Below, piece after piece: positions 1 through 7,194 of a DNA stretch of 64,000 bases; the first letter of the stretch is position 1; every line of letters begins with the position of its first letter. The stretch is from contig OZ243045.1 of assembly GCA_965212125.1 (NCBI GenBank), positions 2,007,823 through 2,071,822 on the forward strand. Reading direction: 5' to 3'. Under the pieces are notes generated by a model. The model did no database searches. It was not told the origin of the DNA and saw only the letters and a program-made list of their open reading frames with translations. The translations under genes were made by a program, and so were the position numbers. The DNA comes from CAYRJD01 sp965212125. GTDB taxonomy: Bacteria; Actinomycetota; Acidimicrobiia; Acidimicrobiales; Poriferisodalaceae.

Positions 1-378
1 ATGGGGCGCAAGAGCTACGAAGTTCTGTTGAACGATGATTGGGCGTGGGGCGATCGGCCAACCATGGTGCTGACTACCAGAACAGACCTGCCTATACCTG
101 CTGGCGCCGACGTCGTCTTCAGCGCCGCGCCCACTGCGCAGGCTGTGCGTGATTTCGCCGCCGCAACTCCAAAGCGGTTGTGGGTGTTTGGCGGGGGAGA
201 TGTCGTGACCGCAGCCGTGCAGGGCGGAGCGGTTGATGTGCTTGACATTGTTGTGATGCCCGAAGCGCTGGGTAGCGGTATCCCCTTATTCACAGAGCCA
301 GTCAAGACGCCCATGCGCTTGGTGGAGGCAACCCCGTTCGCTGACGGCTCGGTTCGGCTGGTGTACGAGTTGGGCTGA
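1..378 (+). CDS. Dihydrofolate reductase family protein (RibD C-terminal-like), 5' truncated by the window
   Basis: The reading frame is already open at base 1, so this is the C-terminal part of a longer protein. The visible 125 residues begin at MGRKSYE, which in this family normally lies inside the protein rather than at its start. The stretch LWVFGGGDVV (about residues 60-69) is the nucleotide-binding glycine motif of the DHFR/RibD reductase fold. GSGIPLF near residue 92 is the usual C-terminal family signature. Small actinobacterial members of this family are generally unassigned NADPH-dependent reductases, so no substrate is proposed. The stop is at 376-378, and 110 bases without a recognisable gene follow. 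Confidence 0.8.
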   Translation: MGRKSYEVLLNDDWAWGDRPTMVLTTRTDLPIPAGADVVFSAAPTAQAVRDFAAATPKRLWVFGGGDVVTAAVQGGAVDVLDIVVMPEALGSGIPLFTEPVKTPMRLVEATPFADGSVRLVYELG

Positions 379-487
379 CGCGGTTACCCCGTTGATGCTG
401 CCATTCTCGTAATGCGGCTATTCCTCGCTTCGTCAATGCGGCAGCGTCGCGCTTCATCAATGCGAATAGACTGGCGGCAGCTTCCCA

Positions 488-1123
488 GTGCCGACTCTCA
501 GTTCGGCCAGCCAGTCAGACACAACAACGTCAGGAATGAAAATGGGTAGCACAGGGCGAGACGACCTGATAGGGCATAGAGAGATCGCCAAGATGTTCGG
601 GTGGGAGACCTACATGGTGTACAGCATGTTGGAGCTTGATCACGTTCCGATGATGAGGACAGATGATGACCTCTGTGTGAGGCGCGCTGATCTGAACGCA
701 TACATAAGGAAGCGCCCCATTGAACAAAAAGCGTCAAGGGACAGGCAGGTTATGAACGACCGACTTGGCGGGGAGGCGTGGACGCCAACGATGAAGCCCA
801 TTCACACCCTCAGGATGATGCAGATGAATGAACTGGGCGACCCGGACAAGTTGGAAAGAATGGGTCGTCTAGATCCAGATCAACTGCTGTCGCTTGAAGA
901 GGTCGCCGCCGAGTTTGGGTGGACACCCGGCAGGACGCTGAGGTTTTGGGAGTGTGACCGACTGCCGGTTGTGCTGACGGAAGACAACTGCTACATAAAG
1001 CGTTCCGTTTTGTATGAGCGTATGGAGTGGTACAACTATTTGAGAGACACGAGAGAGGAGAGGAATAAGGCGTCAGGTTTGGTGAGCGAGCAGGAAATGG
1101 AGAGCGACTTGGAGAAGATTTAA
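488..1123 (+). CDS. Protein with two excisionase-like HTH motifs, probable antitoxin/regulator
   Basis: 211 residues from a GTG at 488; an ATG at 536 or 542 would remove an unstructured N-terminus and is a reasonable alternative start. Two similar helix-turn-helix-like segments are visible: about residues 27-70 (GHREIAKMFGWETYMVYSML, then a basic tail) and about 134-180 (SLEEVAAEFGWTPGRTLRFW). Each has the AxxFGW turn seen in MerR/excisionase-type DNA-binding domains, and each is followed by a short strand and a K/R-containing segment. The internal repeat suggests binding to a repeated or palindromic operator. Its stop lies 15 bases before a PIN-domain gene, so an antitoxin or autoregulator role is inferred from context. 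I do not recognise the exact family. Confidence 0.55.
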   Translation: MPTLSSASQSDTTTSGMKMGSTGRDDLIGHREIAKMFGWETYMVYSMLELDHVPMMRTDDDLCVRRADLNAYIRKRPIEQKASRDRQVMNDRLGGEAWTPTMKPIHTLRMMQMNELGDPDKLERMGRLDPDQLLSLEEVAAEFGWTPGRTLRFWECDRLPVVLTEDNCYIKRSVLYERMEWYNYLRDTREERNKASGLVSEQEMESDLEKI

Positions 1124-1138
1124 GGGCAGCATCTCAAT

Positions 1139-1735
1139 GTGCCCTTGAAGGTCGTGCTTGATACGAATGTGTTGTACCCGCGGCACTTACGGCTGGCGTT
1201 CTTAAATCTCACAGATGCCGATACCAAGAATGGCGATGAGGGCTCCTTCTCCTACGCGCCTCTTTGGTCTCCCGGCATTCTTGAAGAGCTAAGAGACAAG
1301 CTGGTCAAAACTAACGCCACCAGCGAATGGGGCGCCAAGCTCATATTGGCTGAGATCCGAAGCTGGCGACCGGAGGCTGAAATTCACGACTATCAGCATC
1401 TCGTGAGCTCAATGACGTGCCATTCAGGTGACCGGCACGTTCTGGCGGCTGCCGTTCACGCCAGCGCCGACATGATCATCACTAGGAATACCCGTGACTA
1501 CCCACCTGCCAGCGTCGTCCCATATGGGGTGGGTGTCTTAGATCCAGACGACTTTTTGATGAGTCTGTTTTACAGCAGTACCGAGGCCGTCATCGCTGTG
1601 ATCGACGAGTTGGTCGCAGTGCTCAGAGCCGACAAGGACCAACCCGATAATCCACAGACGCGGCATGAACTGTGTCGCGCTCTCACCGACGCAGGTACTC
1701 CTCGGTTCGCCGCCGCGCTGAGAGGCCAGCGCTGA
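1139..1735 (+). CDS. PIN-domain ribonuclease, probable toxin
   Basis: 198 residues from a GTG at 1139 (an ATG two bases upstream hits a stop at once). The PIN fold is indicated by the N-terminal KVVLDTNVLYP strand with the first catalytic Asp near residue 8, an acidic helix at ILEELRDKL near residue 50, and GDRHVLAAAV followed by ADMIITRNTRDYP near residues 98-124, which supply the remaining acidic residues. PIN proteins of this size are usually Mg/Mn-dependent RNases acting as toxins of type II toxin-antitoxin pairs. The upstream HTH protein, 15 bases away, is the likely cognate antitoxin, although its double-HTH form differs from common VapB antitoxins. The C-terminal 60 residues extend beyond the core PIN fold. 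Confidence 0.75.
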   Translation: MPLKVVLDTNVLYPRHLRLAFLNLTDADTKNGDEGSFSYAPLWSPGILEELRDKLVKTNATSEWGAKLILAEIRSWRPEAEIHDYQHLVSSMTCHSGDRHVLAAAVHASADMIITRNTRDYPPASVVPYGVGVLDPDDFLMSLFYSSTEAVIAVIDELVAVLRADKDQPDNPQTRHELCRALTDAGTPRFAAALRGQR

Positions 1736-1753
1736 GCGACACGGCGAACTCAG

Positions 1754-2890
1754 TTGAGCAGCACGGCAAATCGGCTGGGCGGCAAGCCACTTGAGCGGCA
1801 AGCCCGCCACCACCGGCCAGCCATTCCACCTGCGCCACACCTAACTGGCAAGCTATTCGGCATTACTTCTCTGAAGCACCCACTAGAACAGCAGCCTCTA
1901 GATCGGCTGAGTGAAGCCACCGCCCAGCACCAGCCTCGTGTTGCGGTGGTTGGCAGCGTCAACCTGGATTTCATCGTGGGCGTTACCAAGGTGCCCGAGC
2001 GTGGCGAAACCGTCTCTGGCGACACCTTGCGTGTGCTGCCCGGCGGCAAGGGCGCCAATCAGGCAACCCAAGCGGCACTTTTAGGCGCCCAAGTGTCTTT
2101 GGTGGCTCGCGTCGGGTCAACGGTGTTGGCGCAGATGGCGCTGGAAACTCTGGGCACGGCGGGTGTCGACATAACTCATGTCGGGCATGACACAGACCTG
2201 GAGACAGGCCTTGCATTCGTGTTCGTGGAAGACACCGGGGACAACCGAATCGTGGTGGCGCCGCGCGCCAACGCAGCGCTGTCTGCCCAGCATGTTGAGG
2301 CGGCCAGCGAAGTTATTGAGGTGGCTGATGTGCTGTTGCTGCAATTGGAAGTGCCCGATGACGCAATAGCGGCAGCGATCCGCATCGCCAACGAAGCGGG
2401 CTGCAAGGTCATCTTGAATCCGGCACCTGCCCGCCCGTTATCGCCGGAGGTGTTGGGCGGTGTGGACTATCTGATCCCGAATGAAACCGAGGCGGCAACT
2501 TTGGGTGGGCTAACCGCAACTGAAGCGGCGCCCGAGGCGGCGCCCGATCCCGCAGCGCTGATTACTGCGGCACGCAACATTGCTGGTCCGGACAACGTAA
2601 TTATCACGCTCGGCAGCCAGGGAGCGATGGCCGTCGGCGCCGATGCAAGTAGCACCCGGCCCGAACCGATCTACGTGAACGCCGTTTCGCTGCGACAGGT
2701 CGTTGACCCCACGGGCGCAGGCGACGCATTCTGCGGAGCCCTCGGTGTGGGCATCGCGGCAGGCCTCAATTTAGCTGACTGCCTGGCGCTGGGCACCGTC
2801 GCGGGCGGCCACGCCGTGACCAAAACCGGGGCACAGGCTTCAATGGGCACCCTGGCTGAACTAGCGCAGTGGCTTGAAGATCTGAGCTAG
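1754..2890 (+). CDS. rbsK: Ribokinase (PfkB-family sugar kinase)
   Basis: Phosphorylates ribose (or a similar sugar/nucleoside) with ATP in the cytoplasm. The core begins at VAVVGSVNLDF (about residue 64) and carries PfkB signature 1 (LPGGKGANQATQAALLG) and signature 2 (DPTGAGDAFCGAL) with the catalytic Asp. The longest frame starts at a TTG (1754) and would add about 62 residues of Gln/His/Pro-rich sequence absent from typical ribokinases. A start near the GTG at 1946 would give a normal-length enzyme of about 314 residues, so the N-terminus is uncertain. An Ala/Pro-rich insert (about residues 255-268) interrupts the C-terminal half. It sits 18 bases after the PIN gene on the same strand. 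No ribose transporter is in the window. Confidence 0.85.
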   Translation: MSSTANRLGGKPLERQARHHRPAIPPAPHLTGKLFGITSLKHPLEQQPLDRLSEATAQHQPRVAVVGSVNLDFIVGVTKVPERGETVSGDTLRVLPGGKGANQATQAALLGAQVSLVARVGSTVLAQMALETLGTAGVDITHVGHDTDLETGLAFVFVEDTGDNRIVVAPRANAALSAQHVEAASEVIEVADVLLLQLEVPDDAIAAAIRIANEAGCKVILNPAPARPLSPEVLGGVDYLIPNETEAATLGGLTATEAAPEAAPDPAALITAARNIAGPDNVIITLGSQGAMAVGADASSTRPEPIYVNAVSLRQVVDPTGAGDAFCGALGVGIAAGLNLADCLALGTVAGGHAVTKTGAQASMGTLAELAQWLEDLS

Positions 2891-2996
2891 AAAGCCGCCA
2901 AACAAACTTCGCAAGCACGGCGGTGCGTATTGGTCTAGTTTCTGGCCAGCCAGTCAACCCTGATTGCGTAGGCCCGCTTGAAGGGTTGGCTGGCTG

Positions 2997-3464
2997 CTAA
3001 TCGCCTTCAACCAGATGCGCCGGGAACCCGCCACGTGAGACCGGCCCCCACCGAGCAAGCGTGATGCGGATCAACACCTTGCCCTGCTTTTGCATGGCGT
3101 CGCGGTATTCGTCCCAATCCGGGTGCTCGCCGCTGATCACTCGGAAGTACTCCACCAACCCTTCCATTGCCTCGGGCAGGTCGATCACCTCGGCCTCGCC
3201 ATCCAACTGAACCCAGTCGGAGTTGAACTCGTCGCCCATCACCAAAACCGAGGCACGCGGGTCACGCCGCAGGTTGTGCGTCTTGGCACGGCTGGGATAG
3301 CTGCTGATCAGTACGCGCCCCTGGTCATCCATCCCCATGGTCACAAGCGACAGCTGCGGCGAACCATCACGGCGATATGTCAGCAAGGCTGCGCGATGTC
3401 TCGGGCGCACGAAGCTTTCAAGGCCAGCACGATCAACTTGGGTGTCGGTTGCAATCTTTGGCAC
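2997..3464 (-). CDS. PPOX-class flavin/F420-dependent oxidoreductase (TIGR03618-like)
   Basis: 155 residues from a GTG at 3464 (MPKIATDTQVD...). The frame stays open much further upstream, but that part is antisense to the DUF3179 lipoprotein gene and looks non-coding. The split-barrel flavin-binding fold is indicated by RRDGSPQLSLVTMGMDDQG, then VLISSYPSRAKTHNLRRDPRASVLVMGDE and VQLDGEAEVIDLPEAMEGLV. This pattern is typical of actinobacterial pyridoxamine-phosphate-oxidase-like proteins, several of which use F420 rather than FMN. The substrate is unknown. It is divergent from the DUF3179 gene, with 118 bases of repeat-containing DNA between the proposed starts. Confidence 0.8.
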   Translation of the reverse strand: MPKIATDTQVDRAGLESFVRPRHRAALLTYRRDGSPQLSLVTMGMDDQGRVLISSYPSRAKTHNLRRDPRASVLVMGDEFNSDWVQLDGEAEVIDLPEAMEGLVEYFRVISGEHPDWDEYRDAMQKQGKVLIRITLARWGPVSRGGFPAHLVEGD

Positions 3465-3504
3465 GGAAGAGGCCTTTCTCAAGAGCGGCAGCGCAATCAA
3501 TGCT

Positions 3505-3579
3505 GCAACAAACGAAGCCGCAATAAACGAATCTGCAACAAACAAAGCCGTAACAAACAAAGCCGCAACAAGTAACGCC
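3505..3579. repeat. Five imperfect 15-bp tandem repeats in a divergent promoter region
   Basis: Five consecutive 15-base units (3505, 3520, 3535, 3550, 3565) follow the pattern GCAACAAACRAAGCC with a few substitutions; a partial unit follows and a weaker one precedes at 3490. They lie between the divergent PPOX start (3464) and the lipoprotein start (3583). The period is a multiple of three and the frame through them is open, so they could alternatively encode an Asn/Ala-rich N-terminal extension if translation began upstream. Confidence 0.75.
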
Positions 3580-3582
3580 GCA

Positions 3583-4922
3583 ATGAATTTAGCCAGGCGA
3601 GCTATTACCTTTAGCGAAGTGATTAGCAGCTTGCGGGGGAAAGTGCTGTTTGCGCTGGCGGTGCTGGTCTCACTTGCCGTGTTTGCGGCGGCGTGTGGTG
3701 AATCGGACGACATGGCTGACGAAGACAACGCTGGCAATACCACCGATGACGACAACCGCGCCACAACAAACAACGCACCGGATGACACCACCCCGGTTCC
3801 CACTCGCTTTGACACCGACGAAGACGCTGGCATTTTTGCGCCGCAACAGATTCCCGGCGACGAGCCCAACAGAGGGCCGTCGGCTTTAAGAGGCCCGCGC
3901 AACAACCCGAGATTCCCCGACCCCTTAGTTGAACTCCGCCTCATCATCAGCGGCGGCCCACCGCCCGACGGCATACCAGCTATTGAGCGACCCACCTTTG
4001 AGGAAGTCGCTGCGGTTGATTGGCTGCAGCCCCAAGAAGCGGTCATAGCCGTTGAAATCGGTGGCGAGGCGCGCGCCTACCCGGTGCAAATCCTCATCGC
4101 CCACGAAATCGTCAATGACACCTTCGGCAATCGCCCGGTGACCATCACCTATTGCCCGCTCTGCAACTCAGCGGTCGCTTTCGATCGCCGCCTAGATGGC
4201 CAAACCTTCACCTTTGGCACCTCCGGCTCGCTCTACAACTCCGCGCTAGTGATGTACGACCGCCAACGGAAAGTCTTTGGACGCACTATGACGGCCAAGC
4301 CGTCGCCGGCCAGCTGACGGGCGCGCGGCTGAACCTGATTCCCGTCGCCACCGTGGCTTGGGAAACGTTTACGACCGAATATCCAGACGGGCTAGTGCTG
4401 TCACGCAACACCGGCCTCCGTTCCTCCTACGGGTCCAACCCCTATGTCGGCTATGACAACCCCGACACCAGCCCGTTCTTGCTAGCGGGAGCCCCCGACC
4501 CACGCCTGCCAGCCAAGACACGTGTGTTGGCAATTCGCAGCGGCGGCCAGGCCGTTGCGGTTGTAACGGAGTCGCTTGCAGCTGTGGGCGTGAAGATGGT
4601 TGACGTCGGCCCCGACGATCTGAGCGTCGTTGCGTTTCATCAGGCCGGCACCGCCACACCGCTGGAGCATCGAGAAATCGCTCTGGGGCGAGATGTGGGA
4701 GCCACCGCGGTGTATTTGACAGAGGTTGACGGCCAGAGCCTGACCTTCGCCCGCACCGCCGATGATCGCTTCATCGACAATGAGACCGGGTCAACCTGGA
4801 CTTTGCTGGGCAGTGCGATTGATGGCCCGTTGGCGGGCTCCCGGCTGACGCCGGTAGAGCACCTGGATACGTTCTGGTTCTCCATTGCCGCTTACAGCCC
4901 CAACGTGGAGATCATCCAGTAA
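3583..4922 (+). pseudogene. DUF3179 domain lipoprotein interrupted by a single-base frameshift
   Basis: The ATG at 3583 starts a lipoprotein signal: a hydrophobic stretch ending in AVFAAACGES, with Cys of the lipobox near residue 46. An acidic Thr/Asn-rich linker follows, then the DUF3179 domain. The domain runs in one frame through VTITYCPLCNSAVAFDRR and LYNSALVMYDRQ, up to about 4266. It continues without loss in the -1 frame as TESLWTHYDGQAV to the stop at 4920-4922. One missing A near 4264-4268 explains the break; the frame otherwise terminates at 4317. Both halves are well preserved, so this is a recent mutation or a sequencing error rather than old decay. The function of DUF3179 proteins is not established. 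Confidence 0.8.
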
Positions 4923-5020
4923 TCCGCCGCAGGTAATTCGCCGCAGGCCCCCAGCATCAAGCCTCCAGCATCAAGCCCCGCGAGAGTCCCCCCAATAGCC
5001 CCGCAAAATCTCTCAGGCGG

Positions 5021-5103
5021 TTCTTAGCTCTCTTTCAGGCTCTTTTTAGCTTCATTCGGCATTGTGATGCTTGTCAAGAGCCGCTATCGAAAGGAAACGG
5101 GTT
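5021..5103 (+). repeat. Duplicated 5' region, copy A
   Basis: This leader before the first acidic secreted protein is repeated, with an 11-base internal deletion and scattered changes, at 5943-6015. Shared parts include TTCATTCGGCATTGTGATG (5051-5069) and the ribosome-binding segment GGAAACGGGTT directly before the ATG at 5104. Conservation of the leader together with the coding start indicates that promoter and ribosome-binding site were duplicated with the gene. Confidence 0.8.
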
Positions 5104-5616
5104 ATGACTATTTATGACAAGCACTCATCTGAAGGCGCACAAGCTGCGCCAGCGGAGGGTGACCACAAAAACAACAACAAGGGTCGCAAGCATTTGCGGC
5201 GCACGTTGTTGACAGCCGTAGTGGCTGTGTTAGCTATCTTCGGCATAACCGGGGCGGCGTTGGCGCAAGGCGGCGACTCCGACCAGGGCAATGCGGTTGA
5301 TGCAGTTGACGGTGCCGATATTGAAGCGCCCCATGCGGACGGCGACTCTGATGGTGCTGACAGCACCGAGGGCGTCGATTCTGTAGATGCGGTTGATGGC
5401 GTTGATATTGAAGCTCCCCAGAAGGATGGAAATGCCGAAGGTGTTGCCTCCGATAATGGTGAGGGTGCCGATGCCGTTGATGCGGTTGACGGTGCCGATA
5501 TTGAAGCGCCTCATACGGACGGCGACTCTGATGGTGCTGACAGCACCGAGGGCGTCGATTCTGTTGATGCGGTTGACGGTGTGGATGTTGAAGCTCCCCA
5601 GAAGGGCGACAGCTAA
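5104..5616 (+). CDS. Secreted acidic repeat protein, copy A
   Basis: 170 residues from the ATG at 5104, which has the Shine-Dalgarno AAGGAAACGGG upstream and matches the start of its paralogue at 6016; an upstream in-frame TTG at 5071 is less likely. After a Lys/Arg-rich N-region comes a signal peptide (LLTAVVAVLAIFGITGAALA, cleavage after ALA near residue 54). The mature part is almost entirely Asp/Glu/Ala/Val/Gly: four copies of a VDAVDGxDxEAP unit alternate with DGDSDGADSTEG segments. The DxDxDG-like pattern could bind calcium, but that is inference. It is followed by a double hairpin terminator. It lacks the helical C-terminal domains of copy B. Function unknown. Confidence 0.75.
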   Translation: MTIYDKHSSEGAQAAPAEGDHKNNNKGRKHLRRTLLTAVVAVLAIFGITGAALAQGGDSDQGNAVDAVDGADIEAPHADGDSDGADSTEGVDSVDAVDGVDIEAPQKDGNAEGVASDNGEGADAVDAVDGADIEAPHTDGDSDGADSTEGVDSVDAVDGVDVEAPQKGDS

Positions 5617-5655
5617 GCAACCGAGGGCTCAGAACGAGCCCAACCCTTGGAACAT

Positions 5656-5735
5656 AGAAACTCGCCTCCCTAGAGTTTCTATTAACCGGCGAAGCGGTCG
5701 GGGATCACCTGAAATGGGTGAGACCCGACCGTTTT
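5656..5735 (+). terminator. Double hairpin with Rho-independent terminator, copy A
   Basis: Two hairpins lie downstream of the acidic protein. The first pairs AGAAACTC (5656-5663) with GAGTTTCT (5673-5680). The second is a long stem, CGGTCGGG (5695-5702) with CCCGACCG (5724-5731) enclosing TCACC/GGTGA, followed by TTTT at 5732-5735. The same arrangement is found after copy B at 7069-7147. Confidence 0.8.
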
Positions 5736-5798
5736 GCGCGTTTGGCCTCCTGCGCGTTTGGCCTCCTGCACGCTGGGCCTCTTGCGCGCTGGGCTTCT
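5735..5798 (+). repeat. Four 16-bp tandem repeats
   Basis: Four consecutive 16-base units begin at 5735, 5751, 5767 and 5783. The first two are identical (TGCGCGTTTGGCCTCC); the last two differ at a few positions. Related but disordered units occur after the second terminator at about 7146-7200. No gene is seen in this stretch. Confidence 0.7.
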
Positions 5799-5817
5799 TA
5801 CGCACCAGTTCGATCCA

Positions 5818-5917
5818 TGTCTGCCAGCTAAGACACGTGTGCTGGCAATTCGCCGCGGCGACCGGGCTGTTGCGGTTGCCGCGAACTCGCTTGCAGCCCC
5901 AACGTGGAGATCATCCA
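5818..5917 (+). pseudogene. Remnant of the DUF3179 gene 3' end
   Basis: Bases 5818-5896 match 4505-4583 of the DUF3179 gene (translation LPAKTRVLAIRRGDRAVAV compared with LPAKTRVLAIRSGGQAVAV). The next 21 bases match the end of that gene at 4898-4918 (CCCCAACGTGGAGATCATCC). About 310 bases between the two parts are deleted, with the junction at a shared CTTnCAG. This shows that the tandem duplication that produced the second acidic protein also copied the neighbouring 3' end of the DUF3179 gene, which then decayed. Confidence 0.8.
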
Positions 5918-5942
5918 AAAGCTCCGCGAAACCCCGCCAGTG

Positions 5943-6015
5943 TTTCTTAGCTTTCTTTCAGGTTCATTCGGCATTGTGATGCCCGTTAGGAACCAATATC
6001 GGAAGGAAACGGGTT
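5943..6015 (+). repeat. Duplicated 5' region, copy B
   Basis: This is the second copy of the leader described at 5021-5103, ending in AAGGAAACGGGTT before the ATG at 6016. It lacks the CTCTTTTTAGC segment of copy A. Confidence 0.8.
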
Positions 6016-7056
6016 ATGACTATTTATGACAAGCATTCATTTGAAGGCGCGCAAGCTGTGTCGGCGGTGGGTGATCACAAAAACAGCAACAAGGGTCGCA
6101 AGCATTTGCGGCGCACGTTGCTGACGGCCGTGGTGGCTGTGTTAGCCATCTTCGGCGTGACTGGTGCGGCGTTGGCGCAAGGCGGCGACTCCGACCAGGG
6201 CGATGCGGTTGATGCGGTTGACGGTGTGGATGTTGAAGCGCCTCATACGGACGGCGACTCTGATGGTGCTGACAGCACCGAGGGTGCCGATGCCGTTGAT
6301 GCGGTTGACGGTGTGGATGTTGAAGCGCCTCATGCGGACGGCGACGACGACAAAGCAACTCCCGGTGGAGTGTCTGAGAAGGACGACGATGACATCGACG
6401 GCGACAAGGCATCTCATGACCGAGAAGGAAGGCGGTACACCTCCTCTTCCGTGCTACCCGATTTGCTCGATCTCTCCGAGGATGAAATCCTGGACAGGCT
6501 GGACGACGGCGCAACTTTGGCTGAAATAGCCGAAGACCGCGGCGTGTCCGAGCGGGAGCTGGTGGACGCGTTAGTAGATGCGGCAGTTGAGAGGGCTGAG
6601 TCTTACGACAAAATCTTGACCGATGATGAGGTAGACGAATTGCGTGAGAGAATCACCGCAAGAGTCAACGGCGAGTCCAGAGAAAGTGCGGCGGAAGCGG
6701 CTAATGCCCGAGCAGGCAAACGGCTAATCCGTTCTTCACCGCTACCTGACTTGTTTGATCTCTCCGAAGATGAGATCTACGACAGGTGGTTTGATGGCGA
6801 AACCTTGCTTGAACTGGCTGCAGACAACGGTGTGTCCGAGCGGGAGCTGACGGATGTTTTGGAAGATGCGGCAGTGGAGTGGGCGTCGCGTCATGGCGTA
6901 ACCCTCACCACTAGTGAACGTGACTTCGTGCGTGGGGAAATCCGTGAGCTAATCATCACAAGTGTTGACGACGACAGATACGACGACGACAGAGAGCGTC
7001 AGAGAGATCGTCAAAGAGGACGCGCACAGCGCAGAGCCAGCTCAGAGCGGGCCTAA
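6016..7056 (+). CDS. Secreted acidic protein with two helical repeat domains, copy B
   Basis: 346 residues. The first 90 residues are nearly the same as copy A: MTIYDKHS start, signal peptide ending ALAQ near residue 55, and two VDAVDGVDVEAP units. After an Asp/Lys-rich linker come two related segments of about 75 residues (about 135-215 and 236-310), each starting LPDLxDLSEDEI and containing GxTLxElAxdxGVSERELxD followed by a helical tail. This resembles small repeat domains common in secreted actinobacterial and Firmicutes proteins (a level-of-use and growth-condition role is not known). The C-terminus is extremely rich in Arg and Asp. Function unknown; extracellular or cell-wall location is inferred from the signal peptide. 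Confidence 0.75.
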   Translation: MTIYDKHSFEGAQAVSAVGDHKNSNKGRKHLRRTLLTAVVAVLAIFGVTGAALAQGGDSDQGDAVDAVDGVDVEAPHTDGDSDGADSTEGADAVDAVDGVDVEAPHADGDDDKATPGGVSEKDDDDIDGDKASHDREGRRYTSSSVLPDLLDLSEDEILDRLDDGATLAEIAEDRGVSERELVDALVDAAVERAESYDKILTDDEVDELRERITARVNGESRESAAEAANARAGKRLIRSSPLPDLFDLSEDEIYDRWFDGETLLELAADNGVSERELTDVLEDAAVEWASRHGVTLTTSERDFVRGEIRELIITSVDDDRYDDDRERQRDRQRGRAQRRASSERA

Positions 7057-7068
7057 CCCTCAGAACAT

Positions 7069-7147
7069 AGAGGCTCGCCCCCTTGGGCTTCTATTAACCG
7101 GCGAAGCGGTCGGGGATCACCTGAAATGGGTGAGACCCGACCGTTTT
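7069..7147 (+). terminator. Double hairpin with Rho-independent terminator, copy B
   Basis: The first hairpin pairs AGAGGCTC (7069-7076) with GGGCTTCT (7085-7092) through G-U wobbles. It has a different sequence from copy A but the same stem. The second hairpin, CGGTCGGG...CCCGACCG (7107-7143) followed by TTTT, is identical to copy A. Confidence 0.8.
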
Positions 7148-7194
7148 GCGCGTTTGGCCTCCTGTGGCCTCTTGCGCGCTAGCCCGCCTTTGCG

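Noticed and set aside
3465..4046. Long N-terminal extension of the PPOX frame on the minus strand
   Set aside because: It is antisense to the DUF3179 lipoprotein domain, is Ser/Ala-rich low complexity, and lies upstream of the point where PPOX family sequence begins.
4258..4275. Programmed ribosomal frameshift in the DUF3179 gene
   Set aside because: No slippery heptamer or downstream pseudoknot is evident at the shift point; a single-base deletion or sequencing error is simpler.
4152..4922. Independent gene starting at the ATG at 4152
   Set aside because: Its first 38 residues are the out-of-frame shadow of the DUF3179 domain; only the part after about 4266 is real, as the continuation past a frameshift.
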